Source of the DNA: Eupeodes corollae
Lineage: Eukaryota > Arthropoda > Insecta > Diptera > Syrphidae
Direction of reading: 5' to 3'
DNA length: 64,000 nucleotides
Assembly (NCBI RefSeq): GCF_945859685.1
Contig: NC_079149.1
Coordinates: forward strand, 57,244,991 to 57,308,990
Part shown: positions 33,877 to 44,236 of the stretch, in pieces
How the letters are laid out: each line of letters begins with the position of its first letter
Numbering within the stretch: position 1 is the stretch's first letter
Program-made: the position numbers and the translations under genes
The notes under the pieces: generated by a model
The model's database searches: none
The model's input: the letters and a program-made list of their open reading frames with translations, nothing else
What the model was told of the DNA's origin: nothing

Positions 33877-35444
33877 ATGCTGAGAATATGGAAAGATCAC
33901 TTCTCCAAATTATATAACGGCGATGACAAACCGAATTCCGCTGTAATGGAGATAGAACCACTCAACCTGGGCGACGCAGATCAACAATTCCGCCTACCCG
34001 ACCTTGACGAAATGAAGATAGCTATATCTAACCTTAAGTCAAACAAAGCTGCTGGAGCTGACGGCATCACCGCCGAACTATTCAAAGCAGCAGGCGATTA
34101 CTTGGTTGGGAGCATGCACCAACTCATCTGCAAAATATGGTCGGAAGAAAGAATGCCCGATGAGTGGAATCTCAGCATAGTGTGCCCGATACATATGAAA
34201 GGAGACCCTTTAAACTGCGCCAACTACAGAGGCATCAGTCTCCTTAACATTGCGTATTAGATCCTCTATGCCGTATTATGTGAACGTCTGAAGCCGTTCG
34301 TCAACAACCTGATTGGTCCTTATCAGTGTGGCTTCAGAACAGGAAAGTCCACTATCGACCAAATATTCAAACTACGGCAGATCTTGGGAAAAACCCAGGA
34401 GCTTCAAATCGATACTCACCATCTCTTAATCGATTTTAACGCCGCGTATGACAGCATCTATAGGGAAGAGCTCTACCGAGCAATGTCTAGCTTTGGCATC
34501 CCTGTCAAACTTATCCGTTTGTGCAGAATAACGATGGAGAATGTACGCTGCTCTATCAAGGTCGGAAAAGATCTTACCGATGCATTTGATGTCAAAAAAG
34601 GTTTTAGACAAGGCGATGCACTGTCATGCGACTTCTTCAACATCGTTCTGGAAAGAATTGTGCAAAACTCAACCGTCAACACTAGAGGCACAATCTTCCA
34701 AAGGTCAATCCAATTACTCGGATACGCAGATAATATTGACATAATTGGAAGATCAAATTGGAGCGTTTTTGAACATAGCGACGGAAGCGAAGAGGATCGG
34801 TTTAGTGGTCAATGAGGGCAACACCAAGTATATGCTGTCATCAAAAAAGAACACTGAACAACGACGTCTTGGACAAAACGTCACCATGGACAGCTATAAC
34901 TTTGAGGTAGTTAAGTCGGACTTTGTCTACCTAGGCACCGCTATTAACACAGACAACGAGAATAACTCTTACAAATCGCTGCTTCTTTGGACTTAGAAGG
35001 CAATTGAGAAGTAAAGTACTCTCCCGAGCATCGAAAATCACCATCTATAAGAGACTCATCATTCCGGTTTTCATTTATGGCGCTGAGGTCTGGACAGTAT
35101 CAAAGAAAGATGAGAGGTCCTTAGGATGCTTCGAGAGAAAAATTCTTCGAGTGATTTTTGGTCCCGTACGCATAGATGGAGAATGGAGGAGAAGATATAA
35201 CGACGAACTGTACGGGCTGTACAGCGAAACTGACCAAGATAGCAGAATTAAAGTCCAACGGCTTAGATGTCTGGGTCATGTAGAGGGGATGGACATCAAC
35301 GCTCCAGCCCGGAAGGTCTTCGAATCCAATCCCGAGGGACGGCGCAGTAGAGGAAGACCGCGACTCAGGTGGCGCACCCAGGTGGGAGATGACCTCATCC
35401 AACTTGGAGTGCGAAACTGGAGACAGCTAGCTAGGGACAGCTAG
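33877..35444 (+). pseudogene. Reverse transcriptase and C-terminal domain of RTE LINE
   Basis: Frames 33877-34260, 34384-34815, 34745-34996 and 35004-35444 cover one protein. Blocks: SNKAAGADGITAELFKAAGD, MPDEWNLSIVCPIHMKGD, NYRGISLLNIAY followed by a stop at 34258-34260, GFRTGKSTIDQIF, motif A LLIDFNAAYDSI (34423-34458), motif B GFRQGDALSCDFFN (34600-34640), and motif C, which reads LGYADNIDII where YADD is expected (34717-34745). The second catalytic Asp is thus Asn. The C-terminal part has LGTAINTDNE, YGAEVWTVSKKDE and RRSRGRPRLRWRTQVG. Confidence 0.87.
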
Positions 35445-35524
35445 CTGGCTGGAGACGCTTGTTGGTTGAGGCCCAGGTCTGCCCGGACTGTAGCACCACC
35501 TTAAGTAAGTAAGTAAGTAAGTAA

Positions 35525-35535
35525 GGATGCTTCAG
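35525..35535. repeat. Target-site duplication GGATGCTTCAG, right
   Basis: Matches 32278-32288. Confidence 0.92.
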
Positions 35536-36005
35536 AGCAATCTTCCACGTTGCTCCAGTATGATCGTTTGTTTTTCCTCAGTTCTTTTTTATATATCTTC
35601 AGTGATTCTTTATATGAATCCCAGTGAGACATATATTAAGGGCTAATGTAAGATCATTGACTTTGTCTTCAAGATCTTCAGTGTTGGAGGGGGTACTAAA
35701 GAGTTCAGGTTTTACTAAACTATTTAACGTTCTTTGTATATTGGCCAATTTGTTGTTTTGGATTTCGAAAGATCGTTGGCAAGGTGGTTTATTTATAATG
35801 TTAAATTGGATTTATCTATGGTCATAAAAGGAGTGATCCTTAGATACCTTGCAGTTCAAAATATTATTATGAATGAAGTCGGAGACAAGAGTTTTATCTT
35901 AAACTTCTTGTCGATTTTTATTTATAAAGGTTGGCTCTTTACCAACGTTACTTATGAGTAGGTTTGTGTTTAGAATATGTTCTAAAAAAAACTCAATCCT
36001 GTCGT

Positions 36006-36566
36006 TTATATCCGTGCTACACCACACTGTATGGTGGGCGTTAGCATCACTTCCGTTAGCATCAGGCCGATGTTGAGCCTTTGCGCGTCACCTGTTAATC
36101 CCTCCAGGGTGTCACCCGGGAGAGGTCCAAGGTGGTCGTGGGTGAGATACGCCGACGACGAGAATGTTCCTCTGGCTGTTTCCAGACTTGCGGTGTTGAT
36201 ATCTCGATCGCTGAAATTAGGAAGTAAATATACATTTAGGCTACGTTTTACTAATATGCTAGATCTGGCTTCATCCTCAACTGATGCATAAAGCACGTAG
36301 TATTTGGGAGTCCTGATTCCTCGAACAATGGATTAAACAATCCAGGGTTCTTGAAACAGTACAATATCTTTATCGCTGCTGGATAAGCGAAGAGAAAGGG
36401 AGGCCGAAGCCTTTATGGAGTGTTGGAGGTTAATCTGGAGTAACCGCAGCATTTTCGTTACCTCACATCCGCTGTCGTAGACCTCGGCCTCCGTTGCGAA
36501 AAAACCTCGGTCGGTGGTAGGAGCTTCCACTGCTACTGGGGATACCAGGGATGCATCGTCTTCCAA
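36006..36566 (-). pseudogene. N-terminal endonuclease region of family E LINE
   Basis: The frame 36333-36566 ends with LLQINLQHSIKASASLSLRL and DIVLFQEPWIV, the opening of an APE-type endonuclease in LOA-like elements (Asn in INLQHS, Glu in QEPW). After a stop at 36331-36333, the second frame (36006-36296) reads YYVLYASVEDEARSSILVKR and later domain sequence. The catalytic GDFN/GDAN and SDH blocks cannot be found before the RTE insertion, so the second half of the domain is deleted or decayed. Confidence 0.72.
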
Positions 36567-36569
36567 TTA

Positions 36570-37743
36570 AGGAAATGTGACCGATGCACCAGGTTCCTCA
36601 GCAGCCGTTTCCGCTTGTATGGGTGGGGAAGGGGGAAGGGTTTGTGCTTCGGTAGACCCTCAGCGGTATTTCATCAAACCCCTGACTACCTGATCACACC
36701 TTTCGATTGCGCCAGAGGAGAAAGGGACTCTGCATTGATGATAACAATTGCAATCTTGTAGGGTCCCTTTGGATTCTCTAGTTTCGCAACCTTCCAGTTG
36801 TGAGTAAGAAGGGTTGGATTGGAGAGCCTGATTTCTTTCAGGACTTGGTCAGCTTCCTTGAATATGGCCTAAGTCAGCCAACCGCCAGCGTCAGTAGATC
36901 GCACGACCTCCGATCATCACAGACCATCAACTTGATGTGTCCCTGATGCCAATCGCCATCTTTTGTGATGGGCGGTGGTCCCGGATTGTCAGACATGATC
37001 TCAACAAAACTGAAGGCCAGCTGTCCTTTGGCCAATATCCAGTTCTCGGCAGAGATCGTGCCATCAACGACGCTTCTGTCAATGATCGCGACTACCATTT
37101 TGTCCTTCAGAACGTCACTGAAGGACATATTTGCCTTACGAGGGTCAACAGAAGTGCTGTTTCTTAGCACTTTTGGGCGATTGGGTAGTGAAACACTACC
37201 CTCCATAGACCTTTGCCGCTTCGACTTTGAGTCTTAGCTGGTCTATACGTTTTTTTTTATCCAAGAAGCTCTTGTCCCAGTTTATTTTGGCGTCGTGCTG
37301 AGAGTTTCCTCCAGCGCCTAGTTGTTCACCAAACGTCTGGAGAATCCTCTTAGCACTACGCATGTCCTTGTAGTAGTCCTTGGAGGGTCTGAGCTTTCGC
37401 CCATCTCCCCAGGACCTTCTTTAGGATTCTTGGCTTTGGTGGTAGAATGACCTGGCACCGCAGCCCTACTACCTTCGACTCGCGGTGTTGATGAATCGAT
37501 AGGTTTACTATTTGTGGTAGTAGAGGAGCCGTTCTTTACAACTGCCTCACTACAAGATGAAGGTAATTTTACTAGATTATCCGATATTCCACTGGCGACA
37601 ACAGGGCTGTGAGTGTCCACAGCCATGTCAGTACCAGTGGAATAGAGATGAGCAGCAGACAACTTTGCCGTCGTACTGCTGGCCGGTGCGGTCTTTGAAT
37701 TTTGTTTTGTTTGTTTAGTTTGTTTTTTTATAAAGTTTTTCAT
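36570..37743 (-). pseudogene. ORF1 (Gag-like) of family E LINE
   Basis: Two minus frames. 37318-37743 starts with Met and is Lys/Ser/Thr/Pro-rich (KKQTKQTKQNSKTAPASSTT). 36874-37206 reads FSDVLKDKMVVAIIDRSVVDG, ISAENWILAKGQLAFSF and DWHQGHIKLMVCDDRRS. The second block resembles in layout the ORF1 piece of family B at 53545-53913 (DDLHVVVVDELSKNS...GYRVIKSADW). This is the putative RNA-binding protein of the LINE particle. No CCHC knuckle is legible; the region that would hold it (36590-36880) is frameshifted. Confidence 0.6.
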
Positions 37744-38189
37744 ATGAATCCCACGAGTAGCGGATAAGGGATGGTCATTCTGTACAGAGATCCGTGTATA
37801 CAGATAAGGCTGGTTAATCCGGAGGTCACCAAGTATCCAGATACTCCGTTAGCAACCGAGCTAGTTTGTAATTGGGCCCTCATCCAGGCTGTTCATCGGC
37901 ACGGGTCGTGTAACACCTTAGATCCAGCCCAATTGGGAGGTAGATTGAGGGAAGGAGAGAGAGGGTAGGGAGTCAGGCAGTTTAGCAATGAGGGAAGGAC
38001 TGATTATAAGGATGGTTAAGAGAGGAATCGAATGAGGGTATCGTTGGATGGTTTTTTCACCAACAACGTGGATTGGGAAGAAGATGAGAAAGTATAACAA
38101 TAGTCGGCTATTTCGCCGATCGAAGTATCGAAGGTATGTGAGTGACCTTTGGTTTCAGGACTCATCTGGAGATAAATTCTCGAAATAAT

Positions 38190-38480
38190 TGACCCTACTC
38201 AGCCTCTACAACTCGACAAGTTCGACGCTCGGGTAAATGGAACTTTTGGCGATAAAAGATGTCTTATCCTGGCTTAAAGAAAACATAACAATAACATAAC
38301 AATATCTGATATCCGTATTTTCTCAGATAGTTAGGCCTCTATCTAATCTCTGGACTCCGTCTCTACAAACCCTATAAAAGACCGTAACTGTCGATCATCT
38401 CTAATGCAGATGGCACAACAGTTTAATGTGTACCTTTGCCGGTTGCTGGGCCATAGAGACAATCCAGGAATGGTATTTTT
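38190..38480 (+). mobile_element. RNase H scrap of an E-like LINE, plus strand
   Basis: The plus strand reads in mixed frames KDVLSWLKENITIT, ISDIRIFSDS, LWTPSLQTL and GHRDNPG. These match the RNase H of family E (IKEVLSWLRENV, DMRIFSDSQ) and its missing PGH block. It lies just beyond the 5' end of the minus-strand E copy. Confidence 0.65.
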
Positions 38481-40884
38481 TTTTTGAATACCAAATGTCG
38501 AAACACTACTTCAAATTTGTAAAGAAAATACTTTCGACTTCAAATTCTTGAGATCAAAGAAATATTACCTACGAAATCAAATATTTCACTTTATTAAAAA
38601 TATTGTTGTTTGGCAAATAAAAACATAAAAACAGCAGACATAAAAAAGAACAAACTAAATATTTAAAATTTATTTAAGGGCATTATAAGGAAGTTATCGG
38701 CTCGTAAATAGGTCCAAATCTTTCACTTGTGAGTGATTTCACTTTACCACTTATTCCCTTTTCTAGCTGTTTTGATAATAGGCTTAGAAATTTACTAAAT
38801 GATTTTATTTACTTAGAAAATGTGTGTATACTTAAACTTTTGAAAACGTAAAAGCTGACTTAATGAAAACCACTCTGACAAACTACTTACCTGCGAAATG
38901 GTTTTAGAAATCGTCTATTTTATAAATACATACTATTTATTTATTCAAACTTCAATTTAATTTAGATCTTAAATTTGTTGATATCAAGCTCTAGCAATAA
39001 ACGTTTAAACAGAAGTTATCCAGACTACTTGCCTTAAACTTTAACGAAAATACGATATTTTTACTGTTTACTTGTTTTAGATGGCCTAAAATTTGAATCC
39101 CTTAGATTCTCGTCTCCTTTTCTTCTAAATGACTTATTAACAGCTTTAAGGTTTCGTTTAGGTTAAATTTTATTCTTGTTTCTTTTTTTTTAAGATTTCC
39201 TATAATTTTCGTTAACATTTCCTTCAATTGAAACAAGGTTTCCTTTAAAATTTGTCTTACAACACATAATTCACTTTTAAGGCGTCCTCTGGCTGTACAA
39301 ATATTTTTATTACATAACAATGAAAAGCGGATTGTGCGGTAATATGACGGGGTATTTCCAGTTTTTGTATGTAATATGAATCTTTTTTTCTTCACAGGAA
39401 AACATTAACCGAGATGAAAACAGAAAAGCAAGCGATTTTGTTTTCCTAAAAATATTTCATCTTACGGCTCATGGGAGCAAAATAAGCTACGTCGTCGTCA
39501 TCGTCCTCATCGCTATCGTCTTTGTTGAGTCCTTGGTTAATTCTGTTTTCATATTTTTTCTTTCTTTTGCATTAAAAAATAAGTGTAAATAAAAAGAAAA
39601 ACAAACAAATAATCACGTAGTGTTATGCTTAACCACATAAGACGCAAATCAACCGAAAAAAACAACGATTATGTTATTTTTCCTCGCCACAACCCCAAAG
39701 GATTTTTCCGGAAAAAAAATATATTTTGCACCCAAACGAAGAGCACAAGTTTAGCTTGGTGGTGAAAATGAAAGTGAAATGAAAAAAAAAACCGTACTTC
39801 ATTTTTTTTAATCCCACAGGAAGGTATACTATAACAACAAAAAAATCTTCTGTTATGGAGGGGGGTGTAAATGAAGAAGGAAGGTTGAACGCACATAATT
39901 TTTAAAACTCCTAGAAGCTAATGGTTGATCGGATATAGAAAAACCATTGAACCATTTATATTAAAACACCTTTTCTATATAGCTAAGTGTATTCGAAGAA
40001 GCTACTTAGTAACAAAATTGGTAAGGAGAGAATTTTATAAACTGGCAATTTTGCAAGGATTAAGGAAAGTGAAAGCAGTTCATTTAGCACCTTTTTTAGG
40101 ATTATCTTGAAATGTGGTTATAAAAATATTGAAGTTAGAGTGTCGTTTGATTAAGTCATTTCACCCTGGTTGGTTTTAGTATACATACATATATAGGTTT
40201 ACCTTTGTCAAGGTTTCTCATACCTGCTATACTTGTCAAAAAATAATAATACCCACATTATTTTAAAAGATTACAATGATCCAATGTTATAATTTAGGGC
40301 CTTTATTTCTTAAGTGGAATAGATTTCAATAATTACGGCAAAATATAATGAAAATATTAAGCATACGGGCAAAATATTGGCCCGTAATCATATTAAGAAG
40401 CTCAACAGAACTTACTAGAGTCGTTTACGTTTTATTTTTGACTTATTTGAAATAAAACTAAAGAGAAACCAATCTAGAGTTATTTAAATGAACGAACGCT
40501 TGAATTTCACTTAGATTCTCCATATTTAGTTTTTTTTTATTTTATTTTACTTAAAAAGTCTCCGAAAGTTTTCGCTTTTCGGCGTACCTATTTTGGGTTA
40601 GAGGCTTGAGATACCAATCATGAATTTTAGAACCACGGAACACTTAATTTTTTCATTATTAGTTTTATATAAGATTTTTAAGTTTAAGGTGTGGATTTTC
40701 CAACTTTAAGTGAAGATGGTACTACCACAAGTTTGAGGGAGAAGTGGTTTTTGAACCAAGGTGAGATAAGAGCACATAATTCCAACAAGAAAAAGCACCA
40801 CATTTTCGAATCGTCATAATTTCGTAATTCGATTGAGACGATTCCAGAAATACAGACCTCATTTAATAGTCTGATTAGGTCCGT
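38481..40884. other. AT-rich interval with one exon-like frame
   Basis: No mobile element is recognised. The only structure of note is the exon-like frame at 39398-39592. The minus-strand frame at 39102-39395 is Lys/Glu/Leu-rich and probably arises from a degenerate duplication of AT-rich sequence (39107-39240). Confidence 0.5.
39398..39592 (+). other. Candidate terminal exon with a predicted membrane segment (unproven)
   Basis: A 64-codon open frame starts exactly after a strong-looking splice acceptor (TTTTTTTCTTCACAG, 39383-39397) and ends at TAA 39590-39592. The first half is charged (ENINRDENRKASDF). The second half is a long hydrophobic run (YVVVIVLIAIVFVES... then FIFFLSFAL) that could cross a membrane. 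The frame upstream of the acceptor is closed by TGA, as expected if it is an intron. The opposite strand is also open across this site (39446-39571) with an acidic run, because the core is a GTC/ATC-rich simple repeat. Chance is a serious alternative. Confidence 0.25.
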
Positions 40885-41400
40885 GATGGAGTACGACACA
40901 CTTAGGCCAGTTTACTGGGCCATTGTGATGAAACATGAATCTTGAAGCTATCTTTTAAGCTTAATGAAACTAGCTTAAGTCCCTTACAAAACGTGGTGAT
41001 GTTATTTCACTTCATGTTTGCTTTTTTTCTTCATAGCACCTTGAATTAGCAATAGCTTACATGTAACGACTGGTTTGCTATCTTTTCGGTTGTACTGTAC
41101 CATTTTTGGCCAATTCATCACCCTTATAATTGCCTGGAATATCTTTCTGGCCCGGAACCCAGCAAGGGTGATTGATTATTTAACTTATGTGACAGCTCCA
41201 TGAGAGTTGATCGACAGTTATTAACGGTTAAAGAGTTTGTAGAGACAGAGTCCAGAGATTTGCTATCGATATCACATTTTTTTTAAGCCAGGACAAGACT
41301 TCTTTTATCGCTAAAAGTTTCGCTTGGAAAACGCCACAATGATTAAGAAGGCGAAATGAGAGACTTAATTTCAGTCGTTCAGAGTCAGTATACTTTGATC
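40885..41400 (-). mobile_element. RNase H region of an E-like LINE, minus strand, decayed
   Basis: Minus-strand words in shifting frames match family E: CWVPGPERYSRQ (the WVPGH block, about 41140-41165), VLA*KKCDI near VLSWLRENV (41270-41300), and ERLKLSL (about 41365-41385). It ends at the hAT target duplication, so the hAT element inserted into it. The sequence just right of the hAT (44237-44290) may continue it weakly. Confidence 0.6.
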
Positions 41401-41408
41401 ATGTACAT
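41401..41408. repeat. Target-site duplication ATGTACAT, left
   Basis: Eight bases repeated at 44229-44236, flanking the hAT-type element. The length matches hAT integration. Confidence 0.85.
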
Positions 41409-44228
41409 TAGGGTGGATCGATTGATAAAAAAATTGTATACATTTTTTTTTGTTTGATGGGGTTCGGGCTCGATATAAAAGGTGTCATAATAGTTTCTCA
41501 ATAGGAATCCAAAATATTTTTAAAAAATTTCAATTCTAATTACTGCCAAAAGGACCTTACAAATTTTTCGAAACATGGCAAATCTAGAGAAAAAAATTTT
41601 TATAAAATCGCTTACAAAATTGCTTATATTTTAGAAGTTAAATATAAAACCGTATTTAAAAATCAATAGACTAACGCATAGGCGTCTGCTAGGGGAGCAA
41701 TCTGGCTGTGTTTGTGCTCTATTCACATTCAAAGCGTTTGTTTTCTGTGTTTGTGTACTGGTAAGGTTAAGTTTTTCTCCATTTCCAAGCGGTACCATAG
41801 TGTAGGGGTAGGAATATGAGGTTGGGAAATTGCTGAGTTGTTCTTCTTAGTTTAACCTGCTGAAAACCCAAAAGAATTCAAGAACTCGGTTTCCAATACA
41901 TGTGAAGTAATTAGTGAAAAATTAATTAAACTGTGGAAGTTTGCGTCCATACCAGCTGTAATAGACCAGCAGCGGTCAGTTTCGAGTAAAATAAAAAGTT
42001 ATCATGAGAAATAACGAAACTTATTGAAACCCTACAAATCCAGAAAAGACGTAGAGTCTTACAAAAATCGCATTAAAATTTTTAAAGAAAAATCTCGTTG
42101 TCTTTTTGATATCTCGCGATATGCAAATGTAAGGATTTGAATTCATGCCAGTGTGAAAAGCAACTCAAAGTGCCAGAAAGAGGAAGACAAATTTTAATGG
42201 ATCAACGAACGCAACGAAAAAAGGTTATAAGCAATGTTGATGTTAAATTAACAAAGCAGATTTCAGAATGCCTTCAAAGAAAAAGAAGACATGGTGCATC
42301 TCTTAAAAATCATGCCACTAATGTTAATATTCCATCTGCATCAGCATCGCAATCTGTTTTGAAACAAACTCCGTCAACTAGTAGAGCTTTAATATCGGAA
42401 ATTCAATCGTCAAGATACAAATTCAACTTTGTCAGGATCAGCACCGGAATCTTATTTTAAAATGTCTGTAACTCCCATCGGTGCAGACAATCTAACTACA
42501 CCGAAAATTGAGAACTTATCTTCAGTTGCGAAACCTCTCGATAGATTTGGGATTTCAGACAGGGCAGCTGCAGCAATTGTTTCAGCGACTTTGCAAGATG
42601 TTGGAATGATTTCACAGCACAATTTTGCCAATGTTGTAGATAGGCACAAAATCAGACGTGCCAGTGAGAAGGAAAGGGCAACCTAATCAACTTTGTCATT
42701 GTCGATGTCTTTCCAAGATCTCCAGTTTGGGATATATTTTGATGGACGAAGAGATAAAACTCTAAGTATGATAGATAAAAGAAGGAAGCTTATTATTGAA
42801 GAGCATTTAAGTTTAGTTAAAGAACCTGGATCGGAATACTTAGGACATATCTCTCTTAAAAACGGAAAAGCTGAAACCATTAGTTCTAAATTGAAAGAGT
42901 TCGTTGATGAAAAGGGGATTGATAAATCCAAACTTGTGGTTATTGGAAGTGATGGCAGAGTTATAAACACGAGATCCAAAGGGGGTGCTATTTGCCGTTT
43001 GGAACTAGAGCTCGGAAAACCATTGCAATGGTTTATATGTCAGTTGCAAGCAAATGAACTTATACTTTGACACATATTTGAGCATCTTGATAGCATAAAA
43101 ACTGGACCACGAAGCTTTACAAGCCCTTTGGGAAATACACTGAAGAATTGTGAGAATTTGCCGGTAGTGTCATTTCAAGCTATCCAATGTAACCTTCCAG
43201 CATTATCAAATACTCATGATCTCAGCACTGACCATCGATACCTGTTTGAAATTTGTCAAGCTAAGAAAGAGAAATCCCGGTAAAGTCGTTCACTCAAGGT
43301 GGCTTACAACTGGTAACCGAATATTAAGGTTATATATTTCTACTGTGATACCATAGGAAAATTTGTAGCTATTGGTCAATTTTATTATACAGGTCTATGC
43401 GCCGTTATGGTTTGAGATAAAAACTAGACCTCAGTGCATTTATGCAGACGAAATCTACAAAAAACTATAATTTTGACAAGGTACCTGCCTGAAAATTTAA
43501 AATTGATTGTTGACCCCGTTATTCAAGAAAATGGCTCTTTCGGACACCCAGAAAATATTTTAATATCAATGATTGCGAACGAAAGGGAAGTAATTCAAAT
43601 ACTAGCTTTGAGAAGAATTAAAAAAGCGCGAGAGCACCTTGGAACATCATCAACATCGGTGCGGTCTTTTGTTTTGCCGAAATTTAACTTAAATGCTCAG
43701 GATTACTGGAATGTAGATATTTTATGTGACCCACCTATATTAAAAAAATATAAAATATTAATGAATGTATCCAAGATCCCAAATTAATTGAAACATTAAT
43801 TATGTCGTACATATATGAGGCGTGATGGCTTTATAAGAACAAGAATTGAATCCCGAAAAAAATCCATTTTTCAACTCTAAAAAAGATTTCAAAATTAGTA
43901 GTAGTAGTTTTTTTCTTAACTTTTGACATTTTGCTTTTTTTTTAAACTTAGTTTTAACACTTTTTTCTTAATATTTTATTGATTATTACTTAAAATGCTT
44001 TTGATTTACATCCATAATAAAATTTAATGTTACGAAAGTAATAAAAAATGGTTATATTTTTGAGGAACATTTATTTTTTTACTAGTTTTTTTTTTTTGGT
44101 TTCAGGACAAGTTTTGTATGACTTTGGAGCAGTACAAGATCGATTTTTTTTTCAAAAATTGTTTTTACCTGACATCATGATAGTTAGTGCCCAAAACCTG
44201 AATTCATAAAAGAAATAGAGCCGCCCTA
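41409..44228 (+). mobile_element. hAT-type DNA transposon (2.82 kb), inactive
   Basis: Bounded by inverted ends TAGGGTGGATCGATT (left) and, read inward, TAGGGCGGCTCTATT (right), which agree at 12 of the first 15 positions. It is flanked by a perfect 8-bp duplication. A TA-NGG-like end with an 8-bp duplication fits hAT. The interior holds a decayed gene (42137-43787) of a type that recurs in arthropod genomes as an uncharacterised protein. The AT-rich ends (41430-42130 and 43800-44220) carry no genes. Confidence 0.82.
42137..43787 (+). pseudogene. Transposase-like gene of the hAT-type element, broken
   Basis: Frames 42137-42460, 42429-42686, 42693-43070 and 43434-43787, plus stretches between, form one decayed protein of roughly 550 codons. 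Blocks: FGISDRAAAAIVSATLQDVG, VDRHKIRRASEKER, LQFGIYFDGRRDKTL, EEHLSLVKEPGSEYLGHIS, LVVIGSDGRVINT, KPLQWFICQLQANEL, FEHLDS, VVHSRWLTTGNRIL (43280-43322) and PVIQENGSFGHPENIL. An SDG-type Asp block, a C-x2 to QANEL block and an HSRW block in this order resemble the layout of hAT transposases, but I cannot assign the catalytic triad with certainty. Lesions: frameshifts near 42420, 43265 and 43480, and stops at 42684 and 43068. Confidence 0.65.
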
Positions 44229-44236
44229 ATGTACAT
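44229..44236. repeat. Target-site duplication ATGTACAT, right
   Basis: Matches 41401-41408. Confidence 0.85.

Larger units (their letters stand above)
32289..35524 (+). mobile_element. RTE-type LINE, near full length (family A, copy 3)
   Basis: The most complete family A copy, about 3.2 kb. It has a 5' region (32289-32760), an APE-type endonuclease (32760-33450), a linker, RT (33880-34800), a C-terminal domain (34800-35444), a short 3' UTR (GCCCGGACTGTAGCACCACC) and an (AAGT)n tail at about 35503-35524. It is flanked by an 11-bp target duplication. A block of the endonuclease is deleted near 32955 and one short segment appears inverted at 32822-32859. It is inactive. Confidence 0.92.
35536..38120 (-). 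mobile_element. LOA/I-like LINE (family E), 5' part right of the RTE insertion
   Basis: The 5' half of the family E copy in minus orientation. It holds the end of the linker (RSYWSNVEDC, 35536-35575), a badly decayed endonuclease (35800-36566), ORF1 (36570-37743) and a 5' UTR (37744 to about 38120). It is compositionally much more GC-rich than the flanks from about 36000 to 38100. Confidence 0.78.

Noticed and set aside
34318..34334. Shared word TTATCAGTGTGG between RTE (34320, also 12) and the 3' end of R1 (57252, 54672) as evidence of common origin
   Set aside because: Only 12 bases match, with no extension on either side; may be chance.
39102..39395. 97-aa Lys/Leu/Glu frame on the minus strand with internal repetition
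   Set aside because: Fits a degenerate local duplication of AT-rich DNA; no recognisable domain.
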